Source of the DNA: DATAFF01 sp036265615 | Lineage (GTDB): Bacteria; Pseudomonadota; Alphaproteobacteria; Rhizobiales; Aestuariivirgaceae | Direction: 5' to 3' | Assembly (NCBI GenBank): GCA_036265615.1 | Contig: DATAOT010000038.1 | Span: 32,431 to 96,430, forward strand | Length of the DNA: 64,000 bases | Shown: positions 8,285 to 16,450 of the stretch, piece by piece | Layout: the number at the start of each line of letters is the position of its first letter | Numbering within the stretch: position 1 is the first letter of the stretch | Translations under genes and position numbers: made by a program | Notes under the pieces: model-generated | What the model was told of the DNA's origin: nothing | Database searches by the model: none | What the model saw: the letters and a program-made list of their open reading frames with translations, nothing else

Positions 8285-10066
8285 CTATTCCGCGGCCTCC
8301 TTGGCCTCGAGCGCCGCTTCGTCCTGATTGAAGAGGTGCTCGAGCTCCTCGGCCTGCCGCATGGCGTTGGCGCGCATCTTGTCGGGGTCGGATGCGACCT
8401 GGTAATCCTCGACGAGCCGGCGGGTGTCCATCTCGGAGAAGGTCGAGATGGTGCGCCGAACCTCAGCCTCGCTGAGGCCCATGCCGCGAAGCGTCTGCCG
8501 TGCGATTTCGAGCGCGGCGCGGAAGGTCTCGCGCTCGATCACGGTCACGCCGAGATCCATGAGCTTGTGCACATGGGTGCGGTTGCGCGCGCGGGCGTAG
8601 ACGGGAAGGTCAGGATAATGGCGCCGCACCAGCTCGGCGGTGCGCAGCGAGGCCTCCACGTCGTCGATTGCCAGCACGAAGCCGCGGGCCCGTCCGGTCT
8701 GCGCCGCCTCGAGGATCTCGAGGCGCGAGGCGTCGCCATAATAGATTTCCGAGCCGAAGCGCCGGATGAAGTCGACCTGCTCGGCCGAAACGTCGAGGGC
8801 CGTGAAGGGAATGTGGCGGGCGCGCAAAATGCGGGCGACGATCTGGCCGAACCGGCCCAATCCGGCAATGACCACATGGCCGTCGCCCTGCGGCATGGCC
8901 TTGTCGTAAAGCGGTGCCGCCGGCGGACGCAGCGCCTTGAGCCAATCATCGAGCATGAGGAGAAACGGGGTCGTCGCCATCGAGAGCGTCACTACGACAT
9001 CGATCAGGTTGGCGGTGGTGAGCGAAACCGCTCTCTCGGCCACGGCGGCCGCTGTCAGCACGAAGGCGAACTCGCCGCCCTGCGACAGGGCCAGGGCGAG
9101 GCGGCGCGACCCGGCGAGGTTCAGCCGCATGGTCCGCCCAAGCGGCCACAGCACGGCGACCTTGACGATCACCAGTCCGAGCACGGCGAGGGCGATGGCA
9201 AACGGGTAGCGGGCGAGCAGCGTCAGGTCGAGCGACATGCCGACAGCGACAAAAAAGAAGCCGAGGAGGAGGCCTTCGAATGGCGCGATGTTTGCCTCGA
9301 TCTCGTGACGGTATTCGCTGTCGGCGAGCACCAGGCCGGCGATGAAGGCGCCAAGCGCTGCCGACAAGCCGGCCGCATTCATGAGAATGACGATGACGAT
9401 CACCGTGAGAAGGGCAGTGGCGGTCATCGCCTCCTGCAGGCCGGTGGCGGCCACGAAGCGATAGAGACGGGCAAGGAGAAAACGGCCCGTCAGGACGATG
9501 GCAGCGATGGCCAGAAGACCGCCGGCGGCACTCCAAGGCGACATGGCCGCGGTCCCCTCAGGCGACAGCAGGCCGACGAGCGCGATCATCGGGATGGCGG
9601 CAATGTCCTGGAACAGCAGGATGGCAAAGGCAAGCCGACCGTGGCGGGTATCGAGCTCACCGCGCTCCTTCAGCATCTGGAGGACGAAGGCGGTCGAGGA
9701 GAGCGACAACGCAAGCCCTCCGAACAGCGCGGAGCGCGCGTCGGTGAAGTTGACGAGGATCAAGCCAAGCACGATGGCGGTCACCGCGACCTGGGCACCG
9801 CCGAGGCCGAACACCGCCATGCGCATGGCCCACAAGCGCTGCGGCCTGAGCTCGAGGCCGATCAGGAACAGCAGCATGACGACGCCGATCTCGGCGATGT
9901 TCAGGATGTTCTCGGATTCGGTGAAGATGCCAAGCGCATGCGGACCGATGACGATGCCCGCGGCAAGATAGCCGAGCACCGAGCCGACCTTGAGCTGCTT
10001 GCCCAAGGGCGCCGCCAGGGCGGCCGCTGCAAGAAGCAGCGCCAGCTGCCACAGCATATATTGCAT
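8285..10066 (-). CDS. Kef-type monovalent cation:proton antiporter (CPA2)
   Basis: Inner-membrane K+ efflux system of the KefB/KefC type, 593 residues. About a dozen membrane helices occupy residues 1-385 (GYLAAGIVIGP, SSTAFVLQML, GAFIAGLVLADSEYRHEIE, ALSQGGEFAFVL). A cytosolic RCK/TrkA-N domain with the nucleotide-binding GLGRFGQ and a following YGDASRLEILEAA (about residues 390-520) comes next, then a charged helical tail. Kef proteins release K+ to acidify the cytosol during electrophile stress under glutathione control. No kefF/kefG ancillary oxidoreductase gene is adjacent, so glutathione gating is unproven. KefB and KefC cannot be told apart from this sequence. Confidence 0.9.
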   Translation of the reverse strand: MQYMLWQLALLLAAAALAAPLGKQLKVGSVLGYLAAGIVIGPHALGIFTESENILNIAEIGVVMLLFLIGLELRPQRLWAMRMAVFGLGGAQVAVTAIVLGLILVNFTDARSALFGGLALSLSSTAFVLQMLKERGELDTRHGRLAFAILLFQDIAAIPMIALVGLLSPEGTAAMSPWSAAGGLLAIAAIVLTGRFLLARLYRFVAATGLQEAMTATALLTVIVIVILMNAAGLSAALGAFIAGLVLADSEYRHEIEANIAPFEGLLLGFFFVAVGMSLDLTLLARYPFAIALAVLGLVIVKVAVLWPLGRTMRLNLAGSRRLALALSQGGEFAFVLTAAAVAERAVSLTTANLIDVVVTLSMATTPFLLMLDDWLKALRPPAAPLYDKAMPQGDGHVVIAGLGRFGQIVARILRARHIPFTALDVSAEQVDFIRRFGSEIYYGDASRLEILEAAQTGRARGFVLAIDDVEASLRTAELVRRHYPDLPVYARARNRTHVHKLMDLGVTVIERETFRAALEIARQTLRGMGLSEAEVRRTISTFSEMDTRRLVEDYQVASDPDKMRANAMRQAEELEHLFNQDEAALEAKEAAE

Positions 10067-10148
10067 GTCGTGACTCCGCGTCGGCCGTGCCGGTGGCCCC
10101 CGCGGGCGACACTATCACGATGGAGGAGGGTGAAGGAAACCGCCTCGA

Positions 10149-11057
10149 TCAGCGGGACTGTCTCAGCACCCGGTGCTCGCCGGCGTCGATGGTGAAGGTC
10201 ACGACGCTCCTCTGCCCGGCGCTGCCATACTCGAATTCATAGATGCCCGGCGCCAGCACCACGGCTGCATGCCGACCCTCGCCCGAGGCCGTCCAGCCGC
10301 TGCTGAGGTCGCGGATGGTCCAGGCGAGACCGTCGGCAAGATCAATGGCGGCGATGCCTGCCTCGTGCCGGATCTCGAGCGAGCTCAGGATGCCCGGCTT
10401 GACGACGACGTCGCTGCGCGCAACGGTGTTGCCGGGCGACAGCCGGCTTTCGACCAGATATTTCCCGGACTTCAGCCTGATCACTTCGCCGGCTTCCTGA
10501 GAGCGGGTCACCAGGCGGCCGCTGTCCTCGTCATAGATGTCGTAGCTCGCCACGACGCCCTGGACGGGCGGGCTGTCCTTGACCAAGGCCAGGGCGCGGA
10601 CGCCGCCGACGTCGAGAATGAGAGTGAGACCGATGCTCTGGCCGGCGAGCACCGTCACAGACTGCGCCACCCTGACCGTGCCGTAGCCGGCCTCGACCAC
10701 GTAGTCGCCGGGCTCGATGACCCGATCGACCACCGGCACATGGTCGTGGAAGATCGTCTCGCCGGCGCGGCGGATGGTCCATTCCACGGGAAGCGTGATG
10801 ATGCCGCCTTCCTCGGACAGGCGGGCTGCCAGCTCTATGCTCTCCGTGCCCTGGCGCGTCAGGGCGATGCGCAGCTCATGACGGATTGCGGGCGGACGCA
10901 CGCTGCCGGTGATGAGCGCAGCGGGCGAGATTTCGCCATCGATCGCAAGCTCGGCACGCGCCGGCGCCACGGCGAAGCTCGGCAGAAGCAAAAAGAAAAG
11001 GGCCACACCGAGGCGGTGGCCCTTGGCGAGTGCAAGCGCTGTTTCTTTCAAGCTCAT
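10149..11057 (-). CDS. Exported protein with three PEGA/Cna-B-like repeats
   Basis: Unrecognised 302-residue protein. An N-terminal signal peptide (hydrophobic LGVALFFLLLPSFAVAP, likely cleavage near ARA) predicts export to the periplasm. The remainder appears to contain three copies of one beta-sandwich unit of about 65 residues. Each pairs a WTI/YDI strand with a proline/glycine turn and a YxVE/YEFE strand: VEWTIRRAGE...PGDYVVEAGYG, ASYDIYDEDSG...SGKYLVESRL and LAWTIRDLSSG...PGIYEFEYGS. Such folds usually bind protein or peptidoglycan partners. No enzyme motif is visible. It is monocistronic, downstream of nothing obvious. Confidence 0.7.
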   Translation of the reverse strand: MSLKETALALAKGHRLGVALFFLLLPSFAVAPARAELAIDGEISPAALITGSVRPPAIRHELRIALTRQGTESIELAARLSEEGGIITLPVEWTIRRAGETIFHDHVPVVDRVIEPGDYVVEAGYGTVRVAQSVTVLAGQSIGLTLILDVGGVRALALVKDSPPVQGVVASYDIYDEDSGRLVTRSQEAGEVIRLKSGKYLVESRLSPGNTVARSDVVVKPGILSSLEIRHEAGIAAIDLADGLAWTIRDLSSGWTASGEGRHAAVVLAPGIYEFEYGSAGQRSVVTFTIDAGEHRVLRQSR

Positions 11058-11391
11058 GACAAACAGGCAACCCTGTCAGACCCCAGGACGGGCCCCTTGA
11101 CGACCTTGCTTCAGTCGACACGAGGATTTGCCCATGAAGAGTCGCGGGCCGCAACAATATCCTTAAAAATGGGTAAACGGCGAGCACCAAGCCGGGAAGC
11201 CTCGCGAACTCCCCGGCATTTCCATCCGCCACTTCACGCGCGGCTGTTCGTCGCGTTCGACTTCGAGGCGATGCGGATCTACCTGCGGTGAACTCTCAGA
11301 TCACATGTCGCCACAACATGAGCTTAGCGCCACGGCGCGCTTCGGATAGCATCGGTCGGCAGCCAATACGCTCTTCAGGGAGGTAGAGAAA
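11058..11391. other. Intergenic region without a supported gene
   Basis: 334 bases between the divergent exported-protein gene and the carbonic anhydrase gene. A 40-codon frame at 11169-11291 has no Shine-Dalgarno sequence and an arginine-rich, low-quality translation, so it is not called. AGGGAGG at 11377-11383 is the ribosome site of the downstream gene. No convincing promoter or terminator is seen. Confidence 0.5.
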
Positions 11392-12142
11392 GTGAAACTC
11401 AAATACACATCGCCGCAAGACGTCGACATGAGCTGCCACTCGGACGAGTGCCGGACGAAGCACGAGCAGACGGGTCTGGCACGCCGCTCGTTCCTCGGCC
11501 AAGCCCTGGTCGGGGGGTGCGGCGATTGCAGGTGCTACGGTCATGGAGTCTCCACCGGCATTGGCCCAAAGCACATCGACGCCCGATGATGCGCTCAAGG
11601 CATTGATGGACGGCAATGGGCGCTTTGTCTCCGGTCAACTCCAGTCACTCGACGAGGACCTGTCGATTCTCAAGTCCAAGACAGCCGAAAAGCAGGAGCC
11701 TTTCGCTGCGGTGCTGTCGTGCGCCGATTCCCGGGTGCCTGTCGAGTTCGTGTTCGACCAGAGCATCGGACATCTCTTCGTGGTGCGCGTTACGGGAAAC
11801 ATCACCACGCCCGAGATCATTGCGAGCCTCGAATATGGCGTTGCCGTCCTGGGAACGAAGGTCATCGTGGTGCTCGGGCATGGCAGTTGCGGTGCGGTGA
11901 AGGCAACGATCGAGGGCAAGCCGGTGCCGGGCCAGATCAGCGCCCTCTACGCTCCCATCCGACCGGCGGTCAATGCTGCCGGAGCAGACCTCGATGCTGC
12001 GATCGATGCCAATGCGAAGATCCAGGCGGCCCTGCTCAGCACGGCGTCGCCGATCATCGCCGGCGCAATAAAGGACGGGACCATCAAGGTCGTGCCCGCT
12101 CGGTATGACATCGCGACTGGAAGGGTTGCGTTGCTGACCTGA
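11392..12142 (+). pseudogene. Tat-exported beta-carbonic anhydrase, frameshifted in the signal peptide
   Basis: A beta-class carbonic anhydrase (CO2 + H2O to bicarbonate). Zinc-site motifs LSCADSRVP and VLGHGSCGAV are intact, as is the whole catalytic domain (11543-12142). The upstream frame from GTG 11392 (good AGGGAGG site) encodes a twin-arginine signal core ARRSFLGQALVGG, but then runs into the wrong frame. Removing one G from the G6 run at 11512-11517 joins the frames and yields GGAAIAGATVMESPPALAQ, a normal Tat signal with an ALAQ cleavage site. So either the gene is broken, phase-variable, or the sequence has a one-base error. The internal ATG 11543 would give a cytosolic form lacking the signal. 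Confidence 0.85.
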
Positions 12143-12312
12143 ACGGCGCGCCGTACCGCGCCCGTCGCGTTCCTCGGCCGCCGCCTTCATTCCCCTTACA
12201 AAACATTAATCGCGGGAACGTGAAAAGGCCTTGTTCGAATCTAGCATCCGGCGGGCGCTCCAGGCTCGATTCCGAACAGTCCAGGAGCGCTCGCAAACCA
12301 GAGGGGATTCTC

Positions 12313-12732
12313 ATGCGGGATACGAAGTTCGCTTTTTTCGCCTTGATGGTCGGGGTCGTCGGGTTCACGGCCCCTGCCTTCGCAGCAACGACGTTGCATG
12401 TGACTTTGACCGATCAGATGGAACTGAAGCTCGAAACCAACACGGTCAAGGCCGGTCGTGTTGTCCTTGATGTCAAAAACGATGCGGAAAGTCAGCAACA
12501 CGAGGTCATCATCGCAAGGCTCAAAGATCGCAATCAGACGGTTTCGATTGCACCTGGACAGGACCGGGTCGATGAAAAAAAGGTGAAGACGCTTGGAGAG
12601 GTTTCCGACCTCGATCCAGGAAAGGAAGGGAAGCTGACGATCAACCTGAAGCCTGGCGAATATTTGCTCTTCTGCAACATGAAAGGGCATTATCAGGCAG
12701 GCATGCTGGCCCACCTCACGGTTACGGAATGA
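12313..12732 (+). CDS. Exported cupredoxin (type 1 copper) protein
   Basis: 139 residues. The signal peptide (FFALMVGVVGFTAPAFA) predicts a periplasmic location. The rest is a small blue-copper fold. A likely copper set is visible: His in SQQHEVIIAR and the C-terminal FCNMKGHYQAGM loop, giving Cys, His and Met. This resembles plastocyanin/sulfocyanin-type electron carriers. GAGGGG six bases before ATG 12313 decides the start; the open frame extends further upstream without a ribosome site. It follows the carbonic anhydrase on the same strand but 170 bases away, so it is probably transcribed alone. Its redox partner is unknown. The coding region is less GC-rich than neighbouring genes. Confidence 0.8.
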   Translation: MRDTKFAFFALMVGVVGFTAPAFAATTLHVTLTDQMELKLETNTVKAGRVVLDVKNDAESQQHEVIIARLKDRNQTVSIAPGQDRVDEKKVKTLGEVSDLDPGKEGKLTINLKPGEYLLFCNMKGHYQAGMLAHLTVTE

Positions 12733-12911
12733 CATCGCCTCAGCGCTGACGAGGCCGAGAGTGAGCCCCGACCGCGGCTCACTCTCGCACATTTCATCAG
12801 GGTCGGGACCCAGCAAGTCCTGACTCTGCTTGTAGGAAGCGGAAGAATGGGTTGACAGACGACGTGCAGTTCTCCAGCACTCATGCGCCAGCGTTGAACA
12901 GGGCGCTTGTC

Positions 12912-13529
12912 ATGACCGTGCAACTCACTGAAGGACTGCCGCCCGAGGCGCTCAATGATCTGAGCGACACATTGAGCCTGCTCGCCACCCGACGCTCGGC
13001 ATCCGCCAAGGCGATGCGGGAGCCGGGACCGTCGCCCGAGCAGCTCCAACAGATCCTCGAGATCGCCGTCCGGGTGCCGGATCACGGCAAGCTCACGCCA
13101 TGGCGCTTCATCATTTTCGCGGGCGCTGCCAGAGCCTCTTTCGGGCGCATCCTGGAGGCACGCTGGCGGGAGCTTCATCCGCACCACGGCGCTGAAAGCC
13201 TGGCGCAGGCCCGCGACATGTTCGACAGGGCGCCGATCGTCATCTGCGTCGTCTCGCGAGCGGCGCCGCATCCCAAGATTCCCGAATGGGAACAGCAGCT
13301 GTCGGCGGGCGCGGTGTGTCAGAACATCCTGATCGCTGCAACGGCAATGAGCATCGGCTGCCAGTGGATGACCGACTGGTGCGCCTATGATCCGGTGACC
13401 ACCGCGGCCATGGGTCTCGAACTCGGCGAGCGGGTGGCCGGGCTTATCTATCTCGGCGAACCGGCGGAGGTGCTGAGCGATCGGCCGCGGCCGGTGGCGG
13501 CAAGCCTGACCACCCGCTGGACCGGTTGA
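12912..13529 (+). CDS. Nitroreductase family flavoprotein (YdjA-like)
   Basis: An FMN-dependent NAD(P)H oxidoreductase of the single-domain nitroreductase family, about 205 residues from ATG 12912. Visible features are the N-terminal FMN phosphate-binding ATRRSAS, the RVPDHGKLTPWRFI segment typical of the YdjA group, and the GAVCQNILIAATAMSIGCQWMT helix. The longer reading frame opens at TTG 12852, without better conservation. The physiological substrate is unknown. Three bases separate it from the HAD phosphatase gene, and a flavin-reductase gene follows, so these three form a probable operon with a redox or detoxification flavour. Confidence 0.85.
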   Translation: MTVQLTEGLPPEALNDLSDTLSLLATRRSASAKAMREPGPSPEQLQQILEIAVRVPDHGKLTPWRFIIFAGAARASFGRILEARWRELHPHHGAESLAQARDMFDRAPIVICVVSRAAPHPKIPEWEQQLSAGAVCQNILIAATAMSIGCQWMTDWCAYDPVTTAAMGLELGERVAGLIYLGEPAEVLSDRPRPVAASLTTRWTG

Positions 13530-13532
13530 ACG

Positions 13533-14246
13533 ATGGCGATCGGCGGCATCCTATTCGACAAGGACGGAACGCTGATCGATTTCCCGGCGACGTGGCTGCC
13601 GGTGCTCAAAGCCCTGGCGCTCGAATTTTCCGGCGGTCACCAGCCGCTCGCCGAGGAGCTCCTGATCGTTGCGGGTTATGACCGGGAGCGGGATGCATTG
13701 CGCGGCGGCTCGATCTGGGCGGCCGGCAACACCATGGATCTGATCCGGGCGTGGAAGCCCGGACTGACGCCGGCCGAACAGGCGGAGTGGTTGGCCTTCG
13801 TCGATGATTTCTGCTCCGAGCATGCGCCCGACAGTGCCGTTCCGGTGATTGCGCTCGAGCCGCTGTTCAGCGAGCTCGAGGCCGCCGGGCTGAAGCTCGG
13901 CATCGCGACCAACGACAATACGCGCTCGGCCCGCCTCACTGTCCAGCGCCTCGGCATCGCGCACCATTTCGTCGCCATTCTCGGCTATGACGCGGTGACG
14001 CAGGCAAAGCCTGCCGCCGATCCGGTGCTTGCCTTCTGCGGCATGGCATCGCTGAAACCTGAAGAAGTGGCGGTGGTCGGCGACAATCTCCATGATCTCG
14101 AGATGGCGCGGGCGGCGGGCGCGGGGCTTGCCGTCGGCGTTCTGTCGGGCACCTCGGCAATTGACGAGCTCGGTCCGCATGCCGACCATGTCATCGCCTC
14201 GATCGCCGAGCTTCCCGAGGTCCTCGGCCTCCGAAGGAGAAAGTGA
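13533..14246 (+). CDS. HAD-superfamily phosphatase (phosphoglycolate phosphatase-like)
   Basis: A cytosolic haloacid dehalogenase-type phosphatase of 237 residues. Motif I is FDKDGTLIDF with the nucleophile and acid Asp pair, motif II is GIATNDNT, the motif III lysine is QAKPAADP and motif IV is VVGDNLHDLEMA. The helical cap between motifs I and II is of the Gph/C1 type. The substrate could be 2-phosphoglycolate or another small phosphomonoester; sequence alone does not decide. It overlaps the next gene by GTGA, so translation is coupled to the flavin reductase-like protein. Confidence 0.87.
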   Translation: MAIGGILFDKDGTLIDFPATWLPVLKALALEFSGGHQPLAEELLIVAGYDRERDALRGGSIWAAGNTMDLIRAWKPGLTPAEQAEWLAFVDDFCSEHAPDSAVPVIALEPLFSELEAAGLKLGIATNDNTRSARLTVQRLGIAHHFVAILGYDAVTQAKPAADPVLAFCGMASLKPEEVAVVGDNLHDLEMARAAGAGLAVGVLSGTSAIDELGPHADHVIASIAELPEVLGLRRRK

Positions 14247-14869
14247 GCGCATCGCCGATGTTTTATGACGCCACCCGTAATGATCACGGGTTCCAATATG
14301 ATCCATTCAAGGCCCTGGTCGTGCCGCGGCCGATCGGCTGGATCTCGAGCATCTCCCCGGAGGGTAAGGTCAATCTGGCGCCCTACAGCTATTTCAATGC
14401 TTTCGCCGAGCAGCCGCATTACATCGCCTATGGATCGGGAGCCAGCCGCAGCGGTGGCAACAAGGACACGCTGCGCAACATCGAAGAGACCGGCGAATTC
14501 GTGATGAACCTTGCGACCTATGACTTGCGGGAAGCCGTCAACGCCACCTCCGCTCATGTGCCGCGCGGCACCGACGAATTCGCCCTTGCCGGCCTGAGCA
14601 AGGCGGCAAGCCGGCTGGTCAAGCCGCCGCGCGTCAAGGAAAGCCCGGCGAATTTCGAGTGCCGTCTGTATCAGATCGTGCCGCTTCCGGGCGATGACGG
14701 CGAGGTCGGCAATCATCTGGTGATCGGTCGTGTGCTCGGCATCCATATCGATGACCGCTTCATCGTCGACGGCCGAATCGACACGGTGGCCATGCGGCCT
14801 CTCGCACGGCTCGGCTATTCGGAATATGCGGCGATCGGCGAAAGCTTCCGCATGCGCCGGCCCGATTAG
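14243..14869 (+). CDS. Flavin reductase-like FMN-binding protein
   Basis: A 208-residue split-barrel flavoprotein of the flavin reductase family. Segments KALVVPRPIGWISSIS, NLAPYSYFNAFAEQPHYIAYGS, KDTLRNIEETGEFVMNL and NHLVIGRVLGIHIDD match the FMN-binding barrel. GTG 14243 overlaps the stop of the HAD gene; ATG 14258 is an alternative. Proteins of this group supply reduced flavin to monooxygenases or reduce small substrates, but no partner oxygenase lies in this operon. The 3' end overlaps the convergent CitE-like gene by four bases. Confidence 0.87.
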   Translation: MSASPMFYDATRNDHGFQYDPFKALVVPRPIGWISSISPEGKVNLAPYSYFNAFAEQPHYIAYGSGASRSGGNKDTLRNIEETGEFVMNLATYDLREAVNATSAHVPRGTDEFALAGLSKAASRLVKPPRVKESPANFECRLYQIVPLPGDDGEVGNHLVIGRVLGIHIDDRFIVDGRIDTVAMRPLARLGYSEYAAIGESFRMRRPD

Positions 14870-15711
14870 GGCGTGCGGTAGCGGGCGGCGCGTTCGATCA
14901 GCTTCTCGGCGCGCCGGCGGTGCGGGATGTCATACATCCGGCCCTCGATGGCCACGACCCCGGCATCCCCGGCAGCGGCAAAGGCGTCGATGACGGCCCG
15001 CGCTTGCGCAATGGCGGCGGGGCTCGGGGTGAAGGCCCCGTTGATGATGTCGATCTGGTCCGGGTGGATCGCGAGCTTGGCGGAGAAGCCGTCGCGCATC
15101 GCCGCCGCGCATTCGGCACCGAGGCCATCGCGGTCACGGAAGTCGAGATAGACCGTGTCGATCGGCTCGACGCCGGCGGCGCGGGCAGCAAGAAGGCAGA
15201 GCGTCCTCGCCAGTCGGTAGGGGTCGGTCAGCCGTCCCGCATCGTCGCGGCTTGCCGCGGCGCCGAGATCGCTCGACAGGTCCTCGGCGCCCCACGCCAT
15301 TCCGACAAGCGGCGGCACGGCATCGAGCAGGCTGTAAAGGGCGAACATGGCTTTCGCCGACTCGGTAGCGATGGCAATGACGGGCAGGGGCGCCGGCAGC
15401 CGTTCGGCCAGTTCCAGCACGTCGGCGCCGCCTTCGACCTTCGGCAGCACGAGCCCGTCAGGCCCTGCCGGGAGAATGGAGTCGAGGTCCGGTGCCAGCA
15501 GGCCGGTCGAGCGCGGGTTGACGCGGACGAAGAGCAGCGGCTGCGGCTTCTCGCGCGCCGTGAGACACGCTGCCGCAGTGCGGCGGGCGGCTTCCTTGCG
15601 CTCGGGAGCGACCGAGTCCTCGAGATCCAGAATCACCACATCGGCAGCGCTGGCCAGCGCCTTGGTGATCTTGCGCTCGGAATCGGCTGGAACGAACAAG
15701 AGCGAGCGCAT
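14866..15711 (-). CDS. HpcH/HpaI-type CoA ester lyase (CitE-like)
   Basis: A 281-residue TIM-barrel enzyme of the citrate lyase beta / malyl-CoA lyase superfamily. Typical segments are RSLLFVPADSERKITKAL, DVVILDLEDSVAPERKEAAR, FVRVNPRSTGLLAPDLD, LVLPKVEGG, VIAIATES, and GMAWGAEDLSSDLGA with the metal-binding acidic residues. Relatives cleave malyl-, beta-methylmalyl- or citramalyl-CoA or hydrolyse malyl-CoA. It is followed upstream, three bases away, by a MaoC-type hydratase on the same strand. A hydratase plus lyase pair suggests degradation of a branched or dicarboxylic acyl-CoA; the exact substrate is unresolved. Confidence 0.87.
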   Translation of the reverse strand: MRSLLFVPADSERKITKALASAADVVILDLEDSVAPERKEAARRTAAACLTAREKPQPLLFVRVNPRSTGLLAPDLDSILPAGPDGLVLPKVEGGADVLELAERLPAPLPVIAIATESAKAMFALYSLLDAVPPLVGMAWGAEDLSSDLGAAASRDDAGRLTDPYRLARTLCLLAARAAGVEPIDTVYLDFRDRDGLGAECAAAMRDGFSAKLAIHPDQIDIINGAFTPSPAAIAQARAVIDAFAAAGDAGVVAIEGRMYDIPHRRRAEKLIERAARYRTP

Positions 15712-15714
15712 GGG

Positions 15715-16173
15715 TCAGCCGACTGCGGGACGCTTGCGCATGAAGGCCTGGCGCTGGCAGATGGCGACCAGGGTGCCGTCCTGCTTGAAAGCCCGGTGCT
15801 CGAAGTCGACGATGCCGGCATCGGGGCGGGACTGGCTCTCGCGCTTGCTTTTGACCTCCGTTTCGACACGGATGGTGTCGCCCTGGAACAGCGGCGCAGG
15901 AAACTTGACCTCGCGCATGCCGAGATTGGCAATGGTGGTGCCGACTGTCAGATCGTTGACAGAGATGCCAATCATCAACCCCAGCGTGAACAGCGAGTTC
16001 ATCAGCGGCTGGCCCCATTCGGTGCCGGCGCTGAAATGGCGATCGATGTGCAGCGGCTGCGGGTTCATGGTCAGGCAGGAGAACATCACGTTATCCATCT
16101 CCGTGACCGTGCGCGTGATGGGATGGGCATAGACCCGCCCCACCTCGAACTCCTCGAACCACAAGCCGGGCAT
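15715..16173 (-). CDS. MaoC-family acyl-CoA hydratase/dehydratase
   Basis: A single hot-dog domain protein of about 152 residues. Visible motifs are the N-terminal FEEFEVGRVYAHPITRTVTE, the hydratase-like LTMNPQPLHIDRHF around the catalytic histidine, and LGMREVKFPAPLFQGDTIRVE. ATG 16173 is preferred over GTG 16179 because GGAGAG lies five bases before it. It is probably co-transcribed with the CoA ester lyase gene, an arrangement that would hydrate an enoyl-CoA and then split the hydroxyacyl-CoA. Similarity to mesaconyl-CoA hydratases is possible but cannot be proved here. Confidence 0.85.
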   Translation of the reverse strand: MPGLWFEEFEVGRVYAHPITRTVTEMDNVMFSCLTMNPQPLHIDRHFSAGTEWGQPLMNSLFTLGLMIGISVNDLTVGTTIANLGMREVKFPAPLFQGDTIRVETEVKSKRESQSRPDAGIVDFEHRAFKQDGTLVAICQRQAFMRKRPAVG

Positions 16174-16278
16174 CCGCACTCTCCGCTAACGTCGTCGCTT
16201 GCCCTTCTCTTAGCAGTGCGATTCCCCCTGAGTCTCCGGATTGTTGCGAACAAAAGCGAAACCACAGTTTTCACCCGC

Positions 16279-16356
16279 TGTGGATAAGTTGAGAACAAAG
16301 ATTCAGTAACCTGCTGAGTCAGCATGGTTATTTCCGTTCCAAAAAGCTGTGGATAA
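16279..16356 (-). promoter_or_regulatory. Two exact DnaA boxes
   Basis: TTATCCACA occurs exactly twice on the minus strand, at 16279-16287 and 16348-16356, within a relatively AT-rich 277-base intergenic region between the MaoC gene and a receiver-domain gene. Two perfect 9-mers 69 bp apart suggest DnaA binding, either for gene regulation or titration. Known alphaproteobacterial oriC neighbours such as hemE are absent. Confidence 0.5.
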
Positions 16357-16450
16357 CTTGTTAACTTGGCATTAACCCTGCCGTCGCAGGACTCGGGTTA
16401 CGGGGCGGTGGGATCGGAAAGTTGACATGTGGCTCGAAGGGCACGTCGAT

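Noticed and set aside
8336..10195. 619-codon plus-strand frame opposite the Kef antiporter
   Set aside because: Histidine/arginine/glycine-rich antisense shadow of the membrane protein gene.
11169..11291. 40-codon frame before the carbonic anhydrase gene
   Set aside because: No ribosome site and a basic, unstructured product.
12228..12244. tRNA T-arm-like string GTTCGAATCTAGC
   Set aside because: No acceptor stem, anticodon arm or D-arm can be built around it.
16180..16450. Chromosomal origin of replication
   Set aside because: Two DnaA boxes alone are not enough. No hemE, dnaA, parAB or gid genes are nearby.
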